A DNA stretch of 64,000 nt from Dickeya aquatica (GTDB taxonomy: Bacteria > Pseudomonadota > Gammaproteobacteria > Enterobacterales > Enterobacteriaceae). Location: the NCBI RefSeq assembly GCF_900095885.1, contig NZ_LT615367.1, positions 3,224,001-3,288,000 of the forward strand. Direction: 5' to 3'. Below the pieces are notes generated by a model. The model was not told where the DNA came from. It searched no databases and was given only the letters and a program-made list of their open reading frames with translations. Below, in pieces: positions 51,861 through 60,103 of the stretch (position 1 is its first letter; each line of letters begins with the position of its first letter). Both the position numbers and the translations under genes were made by a program.

Positions 51861-52996
51861 CGTTTAAAACTCTCAGCAATAAAACGGTTCATCGCAACCC
51901 ATGCCAGCTCAGTGGGATGCAGGCTATCCCAGTTCCAGCCATTCTGATAGGGCTGCGCATACATATCAAAATAGGGCACCTGATTTTCTTCCAGAACAGC
52001 CGTAATCTGACGATCGACGGGCCAGAACACATCAGTATTTTTAATCGACCAAGGGTTAATTGCATCGATAATGACCACGAACTGTACGTTGCGTTCTTTC
52101 AGAAGCTTGACCGTCGCCTTGAATGCCTGCATTTGCTTCTTGGCGGGTGGTTCGAGCCACTCATCTTGTGTCGGATCGCTTTCATAAACAGACTTATCCA
52201 TCCATAACGTCTGGGCACTTTGCTGACGGGGCCGATTCAGCTCACGGGCATGCTCCAACGCTTTGTCCCAGTCTGGAGCCGGGTAAGCCGTTAGCTGAGG
52301 TGGCCACGGTTGGGCAGGTTGAGGGGCAAACTGTAGCCATGCCAGCCAGTCGTTTTTTATCATTTCGCAGAAAATCGCGAACTGATAACTCACTTCCTGC
52401 CAGATAATTGGCAAACGCCAACCGTAAATGCTCATTTGGTTGAAGGTTAAATGGCTTATCTCGTCTTCATCGATATGGCGTAAATAATCAACCAGGAAAG
52501 GGCGCGCCTGCTCATCTTCCATCAGCGGATTAAAAACAGGGGCCGGGAAGTTGTCAGCGAAAATCGCCGGGGGGATACCTTTTGAATAAAAGCTATCAGG
52601 AGCCAGCAACAAAACGACCTTACTGTTAGCGTTGAGGTCATTTTTAAAACGCGATAACAGTAAGAAATGAGTGATATTATCAATATAACTATCACCATAG
52701 GCAACAACCGGCCGATTTAACTGGTTATTAAAGTAATTATATAGCGCGTAATATTCATCTTCAGATGTAGAGATCTCTGAAGCCCCAAGCAGAAAAATGG
52801 CATTTCCCTGTAACGCATGGGAGATAGTGGCTATTTTTTCTTTCTGCTCTTTTGGTGTTCCTTCCATGGTTCTAATCAATGGCTGGAATTTCAGGGCCGG
52901 ATCAACGCTTGTCACCAACGGGGGAACACAGAGCAACAGGACGGCCAGTGTGGCCATCATGATATGCAGGCAGAGAGTATTTTTGATTTTTCTCAT
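51857..52996 (-). CDS. dltD: D-alanyl esterase/transfer protein DltD
   Basis: 379 aa. An N-terminal membrane anchor (~residues 8-30, LCLHIMMATLAVLLLCVPPL) is followed by a periplasmic SGNH-like domain: catalytic Ser in LLGASEIS and the Asp/His pair in WDSLHPTELAW. DltD acts outside the membrane with DltX and DltB. First gene of the dltD-X-B-A-C operon. The start has only a weak ribosome-binding site, so the exact N-terminus is not certain. Confidence 0.9.
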   Translation of the reverse strand: MRKIKNTLCLHIMMATLAVLLLCVPPLVTSVDPALKFQPLIRTMEGTPKEQKEKIATISHALQGNAIFLLGASEISTSEDEYYALYNYFNNQLNRPVVAYGDSYIDNITHFLLLSRFKNDLNANSKVVLLLAPDSFYSKGIPPAIFADNFPAPVFNPLMEDEQARPFLVDYLRHIDEDEISHLTFNQMSIYGWRLPIIWQEVSYQFAIFCEMIKNDWLAWLQFAPQPAQPWPPQLTAYPAPDWDKALEHARELNRPRQQSAQTLWMDKSVYESDPTQDEWLEPPAKKQMQAFKATVKLLKERNVQFVVIIDAINPWSIKNTDVFWPVDRQITAVLEENQVPYFDMYAQPYQNGWNWDSLHPTELAWVAMNRFIAESFKR

Positions 52997-53022
52997 AAAA
53001 GTAAAATTATATGACTTTTATT

Positions 53023-53039
53023 TGTTTAGGGTTTGTTAA
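53023..53039 (+). promoter_or_regulatory. PhoP-box-like direct repeat upstream of dltD
   Basis: TGTTTA-N5-TGTTAA, with a further TGTTTA at 53047-53052, resembling the enterobacterial PhoP box (two TGTTTA half-sites 11 bases apart). It is in the reverse orientation to dltD and only 27-43 bases from its start codon, so a role in activation is doubtful. Confidence 0.25.
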
Positions 53040-53059
53040 CTCTGTATGTTTACAGTAAA

Positions 53060-53270
53060 TTGGTCACTGTTTTTTTGCGATACTATATACCAGGCTTATC
53101 GTTAATGATGAGTATTGCTGTGTAACGGTATGTACAGTGTTTGGCCTGTTATAGTAATAAACACCGGCTATCACACAGAAATGAATGACAAAAGGGTAAA
53201 AAAGACAATGTCGTTGTTATTTATGAGCCCTGTCGCGGCTTTCTGTCAGCGGTTTCTGTTGCACATGTAG
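53060..53270. other. Region upstream of the dlt operon
   Basis: About 210 bases between the dlt promoter area and the IS3 remnant. A TATAGT-like -10 (minus strand, near 53083) is possible. No gene is supported. Confidence 0.3.
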
Positions 53271-53690
53271 CACCAGGCCCCCCACCCCGCTCGTGACCCT
53301 ACTCAGCGCCAGCCTCGCCGCCGCCAGCGCCTTTTCCTTACGAGCCAGTTCACGTTAGCGTGGCTCATTTCTTACTGGCTCTGTTTGAGTGCAGCCTTGT
53401 CATTGGGCGAGAGTACCTGCCAAAACCGTGTTTTCATTGATGAATCGGCTCAGGATAAAGCTTTTTTACGGCAGTATTGCGCGAGTTCCGTTTCAGTGAG
53501 TGTAGCGGTTTCGATAATGACAGCCAGCGGGCCCCGGCTGACCAGTGGGTCTGTGGTTTTATCTGCACCCGGCACCGCCATTCCCTCGGGTTTCACCTTG
53601 TTACGCCAGCCACAGAGGGGAGCTTGCAATATCGCTTCCCGCGGTGCAACGGCGGTGGCGGCCATGTTGTAGGACGGCCGTCATTTAGCC
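53270..53690 (-). mobile_element. Degenerate IS3-family transposase OrfA remnant
   Basis: On the minus strand, pieces in several frames read as an IS3-family OrfA: WRNKVKPEGMAVPGADK, then LAVIIETATLTETELAQYC, CRKKALS followed by a stop, then NDKAALKQSQ and RELARKEKALAAARLAL in other frames. Frameshifts and stops show it is long dead. No OrfB or clear terminal repeats were found. Confidence 0.7.
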
Positions 53691-53702
53691 TGTGTGGCGG
53701 AT

Positions 53703-53953
53703 TTACATTCGGGTGAAATACGCATCATGCTCCGTTTCCGTCCTGTCATGAGTGTTTTGATGAAAGTAGGCCTGGAAACGGATGCTGGCACGGACAGAGC
53801 GCTCAATCTCGCGAGCGAGTCGTTTTTCGGGAATAGGATTTAACTGGCTGACGCGCTCCGCAGACTTGATGTGGCCGTCTCTGGTATACAGGTTGGTCGT
53901 TGCATAATCGATGAAAGAACGGGCGAGCTCCCCTCTGGAGCGCGCGCCCAGGA
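53703..53953 (-). pseudogene. Orphan C-terminal coding fragment
   Basis: About 80 codons on the minus strand without a proper start (pieces: DYATTNLYTRDGHIKSAERV, PEKRLAREIERSVRASIRF), ending with TAA at 53703. The fragment begins within four bases of the stop of the F420-reductase-like gene, so this looks like a recombination junction. The family is not recognised. Confidence 0.35.
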
Positions 53954-53956
53954 TTA

Positions 53957-54601
53957 TCAGATCTTGATGAAGTTGGCACCCGACAGGGGGCCAAACGGAA
54001 GCTGGGCCAGACGACCGCCGACATCCAGCGATCCCAGATCGACAGAGAAGTAGCCGATGGCATCCAGGATCTTCTTCACTTCCGCTTTCGCGGCCACGTC
54101 GTCGCCGGAGTAGAACTGCACGCGCTGGCCACCGGAAACCTCGGGCTGCCCCAGCACGTTCACATCCAGGTGGTTCAGCGCCTTGACCACGCGGGCACCC
54201 GGCACGAAATCACGGAAGACTTCGCTGGAGTACTTGCCACCGAGATCGATAGGCTTGATGCCATACGCAGCCAACGGATTGCTCGCATCGTTGCGTTCAG
54301 GCGAATCCAGGTCGAGGAAGGCGACGGGGTTGGTGCCATCGATGACGATGCGCCCATTCCAGTCAGGCAGGTCGGCCAGCGCCTGACCCAAGTCCACCCA
54401 ACGCACCGCGATGAGGACAACGTCTGCGGCTGCGGCCTCTGCTACCGTACCCGCCTTGATAGAGGGCCCCAACTCAGCGACCAGCGATGCGAGCGACTCC
54501 GGTCCGCGGCGGGTCGAGATAATGGCCGACTGGCCGCTTTTTGCCAGGGCGCGTGCCACATTAGAGCCGAGACCGCCTGAGCCAATGATGCCGATAGTCA
54601 T
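53957..54601 (-). CDS. NADPH-dependent F420 reductase-family oxidoreductase
   Basis: 214 aa, a single Rossmann domain starting TIGIIGSGGLGSNVARALAKSG with the dinucleotide loop, then a small C-terminal helical part. It fits the NAD(P)-binding/F420-oxidoreductase-like family. Enterobacteria do not make F420, so the cofactor here is probably a flavin or only NADP. It lies 113 bases after pirin on the same strand, possibly in one transcript with the FMN reductase and pirin. GC-rich, unlike the neighbouring AT-rich DNA. Confidence 0.8.
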   Translation of the reverse strand: MTIGIIGSGGLGSNVARALAKSGQSAIISTRRGPESLASLVAELGPSIKAGTVAEAAAADVVLIAVRWVDLGQALADLPDWNGRIVIDGTNPVAFLDLDSPERNDASNPLAAYGIKPIDLGGKYSSEVFRDFVPGARVVKALNHLDVNVLGQPEVSGGQRVQFYSGDDVAAKAEVKKILDAIGYFSVDLGSLDVGGRLAQLPFGPLSGANFIKI

Positions 54602-54714
54602 GATTCTTTCCTTTTTGATAAGAGGCCCGGGCTCGAATCGCTCGGCACCTGAAATGTTTGATTGAACACTAACGCCCCGACTTGAACGCGCAGGGCGGCC
54701 GAACGAAGCGGGCC

Positions 54715-55554
54715 TTAGGAAAGCCGCCCCGCCTTTTGCAACTCCTGCCTTATGCGCTCGATCCCGCTCTCGCCGCGGACCAGGGCCTCCTTGCTGGTGT
54801 GCACCGAGTAGTACCCCAACACCAGATCATGGGGATGGGGAACGGCCGACCCGAGCACAAAACTCGTATCTTCCTGCGCGACGAAGTCGATGGTTTCGCC
54901 GGAAGGTTCAAACCCCACGAGCTCGCCGGCCTCCATCGACTCGTCTGTAGTCAAACGCCCGGTCGCTAACGCTACCCACGTCACGGTATGGCCTTGCGGC
55001 GGCGTGTACGACCACTGTTCGCCCTTGCGCAGACGAACACCCAGATAGGTCATGCCTGCAGGCAGTTCCGCGGCACTGTGCGCCCCGCCATACTCGCCAG
55101 CCAGCACACGCGCAGGCCCCACCTGAGGCACTTGCGTCGGCGCGAGGTATTGGCTGCGCGCTGGCCCGTTTTCTTGCGCGGCAGGCAGCGCCACCCAGAG
55201 CTGGAAACCGCGCCCCATCTTCCCGCCGACTGGCGCGCCGGTATGCCATACCCCTCCGCCCGCCACCATCACTTCGACACCGCCTGCGGGCAGTACGCCG
55301 GCTTCGCCTGTTGAGTCCTCGTAGCGAATGTCCCCTTCATCCATGAAGGTCACAGTCGCGATGCCGGAGTGCGGATGCATTGCGAAATTCTGGTTGGTGC
55401 CATCGGGGCGGAAGTGCACCAGATCCAGGAATACGAAAGGTTTCAGATGTCTTCCCAGACCCGAGGGCGTCATCAGACGCGTGACGGAACCGTGCGTGGA
55501 GCCACGGGTACGGTACACGACCGAACGCCCCCGAGTTGCGAGTACGGCGCTCAT
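54715..55554 (-). CDS. Pirin family protein
   Basis: 279 aa from the ATG at 55554, which overlaps the FMN reductase stop (ATGA). Bicupin protein: the N-terminal cupin carries the metal ligands in AMHPHSGIATVTFMDEGDI and VEVMVAGGGVWHTGAP (two His plus His/Glu). Some pirins are iron-dependent quercetinases or redox sensors. Translational coupling to an FMN reductase suggests a shared role in quinone, flavonoid or electrophile handling. Confidence 0.88.
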   Translation of the reverse strand: MSAVLATRGRSVVYRTRGSTHGSVTRLMTPSGLGRHLKPFVFLDLVHFRPDGTNQNFAMHPHSGIATVTFMDEGDIRYEDSTGEAGVLPAGGVEVMVAGGGVWHTGAPVGGKMGRGFQLWVALPAAQENGPARSQYLAPTQVPQVGPARVLAGEYGGAHSAAELPAGMTYLGVRLRKGEQWSYTPPQGHTVTWVALATGRLTTDESMEAGELVGFEPSGETIDFVAQEDTSFVLGSAVPHPHDLVLGYYSVHTSKEALVRGESGIERIRQELQKAGRLS

Positions 55555-56135
55555 GCAGCCCGCCTTGCGGACTTGAGTGCCTTGGCCCACCAGGCCAGGT
55601 CGTCCAGCATGTCGCCAGCTGCTTGTGCAAGATGCGGGAAGTCGCCAAACTGCTGGCCCTGCTGCCAGACGCCCATGAACTCCACCATGCCGATATGTAC
55701 GGCATTGCGCACCGGCACCATCTGCAACTCGACCGCAACCAGTCGCAGTTGTTCAATGGCTCGCGCCGCGCCCACGCCGCCATAGCCGACGAAGGCGATC
55801 GGCTTGCGGGCGAATTCCTTGTACGCATAGTCGAAGGCATTTTTCAGCACGGCGGTCGGACCGTGGTTGTACTCTGGGGTCACGACGATCAGGCCATCGA
55901 AGGTATCAAGCTTCTGCGCCCAGCGTTGCGCTTCCACATTGCTCACCGGGCCCCAGGCAGGCGACACCGACTCCGCAAAATACGGTAGCGGATGGTCGCG
56001 TAAATCGACCAGCTCAACGCTCAGGTCTGTGCGTTGTTTGGCGATGTTGTGAATCCACTGCGCGGGCTTGTCGCCAAAACGGCCCTCTCGTGTAGAACCG
56101 ATGATGATACCGATACGGGGTTGAGCAGCACTCAT
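55551..56135 (-). CDS. NADPH-dependent FMN reductase
   Basis: 194 aa from the ATG at 56135. Flavodoxin-like fold: phosphate loop IGIIIGSTREGRFGDKPAQW, then VVTPEYNHGPTAVLKNAFDY and PIAFVGYGGVGAARA, typical of ChrR/YieF-like quinone and chromate reductases. First gene of the minus-strand series with pirin, and divergent from a LysR gene (108 bases between), the likely regulator. Confidence 0.9.
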   Translation of the reverse strand: MSAAQPRIGIIIGSTREGRFGDKPAQWIHNIAKQRTDLSVELVDLRDHPLPYFAESVSPAWGPVSNVEAQRWAQKLDTFDGLIVVTPEYNHGPTAVLKNAFDYAYKEFARKPIAFVGYGGVGAARAIEQLRLVAVELQMVPVRNAVHIGMVEFMGVWQQGQQFGDFPHLAQAAGDMLDDLAWWAKALKSARRAA

Positions 56136-56243
56136 GACAAAGTCTCCAATGGTTGACGATGTATGTACTTTAATTCCCGCTCGCATTGATTGACTAGATG
56201 GTTTAATGTGATTGAACTCATCCATATTTATAACCAATTATCG

Positions 56244-57146
56244 ATGCTAGACCTTAACCATGTAGCGATGTTCATCCACGTCGTGCGTTGCGGCAGCTTT
56301 GCCGAAGCCTCACGGCGTCTGGGCGTACCACCCAACACCCTCAGCCGCCGTGTACAGCAGCTGGAAGAACAACTCGGCACGCGCCTGATGCAACGCACGA
56401 CCCGCCACCTGGCGCTCACGGCTGCGGGTCAGGCGTTTCATGACCGCTGCGCCAATGCTGTGGATGGGCTGTTCGACGCCGGCCGGGAATTGACCTCTGG
56501 CAGCGACGAGCCCAGTGGCCTGGTTCGGGTGGCCGCGCCAGCCGACTTTTTCGATTTCTTCCCCATGGAATGGATGAACGAATTCATGGCCGCATATCCA
56601 CGGGTGCGCCTGGACTTCGTACTCAGCGACGGCAGGGCTGACTTGATCGCCGAGCGCATCGACGTGGCTGTCCGGGGAGGGATCCTCGAGGATTCAAGCT
56701 TCTTTGCGCGCAAGGTTTTTGACGAGGGGACGGATGGGTTGGTGGCCAGCCCGGCGTATCTGGCCGCACGAGGTACGCCTCAAACGTTGCAGGAGTTAGC
56801 CGACCATGATTGCCTGTTCTTCAGCCACCCCAGTGGCCAGGGGGTCTGGCGCTTGACAGCGGCAGACGGAAGCGAGAGCGAGGTACATGTGGCGGGACGC
56901 TTCAGCGCCAATACGGCGCAGGCTTTGCGCAAAGCGGCGCTGTCTGGTTTCGGTATTGCACTGCTCCCGTCTACCATAACCATAGACGGCCTCAAATCCG
57001 GCGCGCTCACGCGTGTGTTGCCGCAATACTCCCGGAAGGGCCACGGTTTGAATCTCGTGTACCCCAGTCGCCATCATCTGCCACCGGCGGTTTCGGCATT
57101 CATCGACATGGTCACGAACAAGTTAGTAAGCAGTGCAGCATGCTGA
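56244..57146 (+). CDS. LysR-family regulator of the FMN reductase/pirin block
   Basis: 300 aa from the ATG at 56244. Helix-turn-helix: HVVRCGSFAEASRRLGVPPN, then TLSRRVQQLEEQLGTRLMQR. The effector domain resembles CrgA/DmlR-type regulators (LVRVAAPADFFDFFPM, RLDFVLSDGRADLIAERIDV). It is divergent from the FMN reductase. Its stop is only nine bases from the left end of an IS3 remnant, marking an island edge. Confidence 0.9.
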   Translation: MLDLNHVAMFIHVVRCGSFAEASRRLGVPPNTLSRRVQQLEEQLGTRLMQRTTRHLALTAAGQAFHDRCANAVDGLFDAGRELTSGSDEPSGLVRVAAPADFFDFFPMEWMNEFMAAYPRVRLDFVLSDGRADLIAERIDVAVRGGILEDSSFFARKVFDEGTDGLVASPAYLAARGTPQTLQELADHDCLFFSHPSGQGVWRLTAADGSESEVHVAGRFSANTAQALRKAALSGFGIALLPSTITIDGLKSGALTRVLPQYSRKGHGLNLVYPSRHHLPPAVSAFIDMVTNKLVSSAAC

Positions 57147-57154
57147 CCCGAATA

Positions 57155-57510
57155 TGATCTTACCCGCCATCAGTGGACACACGACTAAGTGGCTAAACTC
57201 TCAAGTAAGAGGTCATTACTGCTGACAAACCAGCAAAACATCCCGTAAACCAGGCACACTCGAATTCTGCGATGAAGCCCTGAAACTGGCTGCTGAACAT
57301 GCGCGCCTCAAGCGGCAACAGGCAGAGCAGGCTGAAGAACTGGCTATTCTCCAAAAGGCCGCAACATACTTTGCAAAGCGCCTGAAATGAAGGTTGTCTT
57401 TATTGAAAAGCATCAGGCTGAGTTCAGTGTTAAAACCATGTGTCGGGTGCTTCGGGGGGATTACCAGATCCTGCTGAAACGGCATAATCTGCATGGCAGT
57501 ATGATCCTGA
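57155..57510 (+). mobile_element. Deleted IS3 (insE/insF-type) remnant
   Basis: The left terminal sequence TGATCTTACCCGCC at 57155 and GTGGACAC shortly after match the end of IS3-subgroup elements. OrfA survives as EALKLA joined to ARLKRQQAEQAEELAILQKA and ATYFAKRLK before a stop. OrfB starts MKVVFIEKHQAEFSVKTMCR and then jumps to DYQILLKRHNLHGSM, the later part of OrfB, so there is one internal deletion in each gene. No right end is present. Confidence 0.85.
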
Positions 57511-57673
57511 CCAAGACTTTATTACGCAATCAAGCTAAAAATGACTATCAATGTAGCATTCTGAACGAAACACGTTTCTGGCTATTTCTGCGTTAGAAAT
57601 AGCCGTGTGTTGAATGGCATATATTGTTTAGATCGTTGGTAGACATTACTCATGCAACATAAGGTTTGATAGC

Positions 57674-58390
57674 CTAGCTTATTTTAACTTTCGCAATACA
57701 ATCGGCTAGCTTGTCTATTTGTAGCCCTGATTCATCGAAATTTTCCGGAGCAAGCCAAGCGTCATAGGCTGCTCGAAATACTGCATATTCACTGTCTAGA
57801 AGGGAATACCAAGCAGTATCTCGATTTCGGCCCTTAGTTACCAGTAACTGTCGGAAGACACCTTCGCACGTAAAACCAAAACGTTCAGCTGCCGCTCTGG
57901 ACGGTCCGTTCAATGAATCACATTTCCATTCCAATCGCCGATAGCCGAGATCTTCAAAAATATAGTTAAGTAACAGGGCCATGACTTCAGTCGAGAGCGG
58001 TGTACGTTGCATTCTGGGAGAATAGGCGACGTGGCCGATTTCTATCACACCATTCGCGGCATCAATACGCATCAAAGCTATAGTTCCAACCGCTTTTTCT
58101 GTTGATTGATCAATGACAGCATATTGAAACGGGTCACTGAGTTCTACCATACTAATCAAAAAATCTCGGTACTCATCGTAAGTATTAAACGGCCCATAAG
58201 GAAGATAAGTCCAATGACGAGCATCGGGACTTTCTTGGAATGCTTCGTATAATTCTTCGGCGTGCCGCTCTATATTGAGACGCTCCAATCGACAAAATCG
58301 CCCAATAAGGGGAGCTTGTTCGGGATGCTTTGCTGGTGTCCATCCTGGTAAAGCTCTGCCGATAGGTTGTTGAAATTCATTTAATCGCAT
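57674..58390 (-). CDS. GNAT acetyltransferase (RimJ/RimL-like)
   Basis: 238 aa. The pattern GRFCRLERLNIERHAEELYEA (given in part), HWTYLPYGPF, IEIGHVAYSPRMQRTPLSTE and YRRLEWKCDSLNGPSRAAAERFGF fits the acetyltransferase_3 group that modifies small molecules or protein N-termini. AT-rich compared with its left neighbours. No partner gene is nearby. Substrate unknown. Confidence 0.88.
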   Translation of the reverse strand: MRLNEFQQPIGRALPGWTPAKHPEQAPLIGRFCRLERLNIERHAEELYEAFQESPDARHWTYLPYGPFNTYDEYRDFLISMVELSDPFQYAVIDQSTEKAVGTIALMRIDAANGVIEIGHVAYSPRMQRTPLSTEVMALLLNYIFEDLGYRRLEWKCDSLNGPSRAAAERFGFTCEGVFRQLLVTKGRNRDTAWYSLLDSEYAVFRAAYDAWLAPENFDESGLQIDKLADCIAKVKIS

Positions 58391-58670
58391 TATCAGTTAA
58401 CTTTCCTGTTTTGTATTGCTGGGTATAATCAACATAAAGGATCTCGGTATTATAAAAGAACCACTTTTATTAATTTTTATGGTACCTCTCGGATGATGAG
58501 CATTACAGTAGCGTATTGTCAGAATTGGAGTTTGACCGAAAGTGTTACTCAGGCAATAATTTCTTAGTCAGAGAAGAAAAACATAATACATATTGGTGAC
58601 TGTGGTCAATATCTACTTTAAACAATAAGCACAAGACTAGATATATTTCAGAGCTACCAATGATGCTCAT

Positions 58671-59029
58671 ATGTTCTACAAAGAAATCGTGTTTCGCTAC
58701 ATAGTCACTGAATATGGCATTAACCGCTCTTTTCCCTGGGTCAAATACCCTGATATGCAGTATTTAGACACGAGGACAATCGTAAATGGTTCTGTCTTGC
58801 TATGATGGTTCCACGAACAAAGCCTGGCCTTAAAGGCGATGAGATGGTTGAAATTATCAATATCAATGCCCCACCTGAAATCATACGAAGTGTGAGATCA
58901 TCCGCCATATTTTTACCTGCGCACCATAGGAATAAAGAACATTGGGTTACGATCCGCCTTGATGGCACGGTATCTAAAGAGGATGTTTTTCTTTTCTTAA
59001 ATTAAAGCTACTACTTAATTAAGCGTTAA
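58671..59029 (+). pseudogene. MmcQ/YjbR-family gene, broken by frameshift and stop
   Basis: From the ATG at 58671 the frame reads FYKEIVFRYIVTEYGINRSF, then PWVKYPD; one base is then missing at ~58755. The next frame gives AVFRHEDNRKWFCLAMMVPR and GDEMVEIININAPPEIIRSV, with NKEHWVTIRLDGTVSKED further on. It ends FLN-stop-SYYLIK, where CAA for Gln appears mutated to TAA. Intact relatives are ~115-120 aa with the NKxHWxTxxLDGS motif. Two lesions make it a real relic. Confidence 0.75.
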
Positions 59030-59144
59030 AAACTAATCGATAGGATGCTGGCCAGATAATACTCTTGATATGTCTGTGTCAATTAAGGTCAGGGCCGCTG
59101 TTGCAACCCTGTGCCAAAATCAGGCATTACAAACAATAAAGCCA

Positions 59145-60066
59145 GGCTGTGTCCCTTAACTTAACAACCGCTTCAAAAATAACCTGAACGCCCCCGGCTT
59201 TAGCATACTCAGGTAGTTTCTGGCTGTTTTCTCCGAGCGGGTGGCAATACGGCGATTTTCTTTGAGTATCGCAAAACAACGCTCCACGACATTGCGTTTT
59301 TTGTACAGGCGCGTATCGAGGGGCCGGCGTCCGTCCTGACTGGCCTTCTCATTCGATTTAAACGGAATAACCGCTTTTATTCTTTTTATTTTCAAATAAA
59401 TGCGAAGACTGTTGCTTGAGTGACCCTTATCCGCCAGTACCGCTTTCGGACGTGATTTCAGATGCCCGCTTTTTCGGATAATCCCGACCCGGTTAAGCAG
59501 GGTTTCCGCGTATCGGCTTTCGTGGGTCTGTCCGCCGCTCAGGCAAAAACTTAAGGGTAATCCTGTGCCATCTGTCACCAGATGGATTTTGGTGCCAAAG
59601 CCGCCGCGTGAGCGACCCAGCCCATGGTCCTCGTGTTCATCGGGATGTTTTTTTTCGCACCAGCGGCCGCGTTCAGGGCGCGAACGTTACTGCCATCCAG
59701 CGCGATAACATCCCAGTCAATCAGCGCGCTCTCATCCAGAATATGGAGTAATTTATTGAAAATGCTGTTTATTATTCCGGCTTTAGACCACCGATTGAAG
59801 CGGTTGTAAAGGGTTTTCCAGTGACCATAACGCTCAGGTAAATCCCGCCACGGTGCGCCGGAGCAAAGCCCCCAAAATATACCATTCATGACATGCCGGT
59901 GAGCAACGTAAGGATGCCCGCCTCTGGAAGAGCCTCTTTCAGGTGGCAGCATGGGAGAAATCAGCGCCCAGGCTTCATCGGGAAAATCATAACGAGCCAA
60001 ATTAAAGCACTTCTTGTGATGAAATCATGTCCCTGATTGTACAAAAAACAGTTACGGGACACACCC
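59145..60066 (-). mobile_element. IS5-family insertion sequence
   Basis: Terminal inverted repeats GGCTGTGTCCCTTAAC (59145-59160) and GGGTGTGTCCCGTAAC (complement of 60051-60066) differ at two of 16 positions. The inside is filled by a two-frame IS5 (IS427-type) transposase. The element looks intact. A target duplication is not obvious. A second end-like sequence lies outside the right end at about 60080-60098. Confidence 0.85.
59156..60000 (-). CDS. IS5-family transposase, OrfA-OrfB with frameshift
   Basis: OrfA (59575-60000, 141 aa) contains the N-terminal DUF4096-like domain (ARYDFPDEAWALISPMLPPE) and the first catalytic Asp in DVIALDGSNVRA. OrfB (59156-59578, 140 aa) carries the second Asp in VLADKGHSS and the Glu in KRNVVERCFAILKENRRIAT. 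An A8 run (complement of 59648-59655) allows a -1 shift that joins KKHPDEHEDHGLGRSRGGFG, KIHLVTDGTG and OrfB in one reading, the usual mechanism of this group. Confidence 0.88.
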
Positions 60067-60103
60067 TAGCGTAACAGGGAGGTTAAGGGACACCTCTGGT
60101 CTT

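Noticed and set aside
53385..53672. Plus-strand open frame of 95 codons
   Set aside because: The minus strand of the same DNA matches an IS3-family OrfA remnant, which explains the region better.
59085..59125. CTGTTGCAA segment resembling an IS6-family (IS26-like) end
   Set aside because: Only part of the end matches and no transposase lies beside it.
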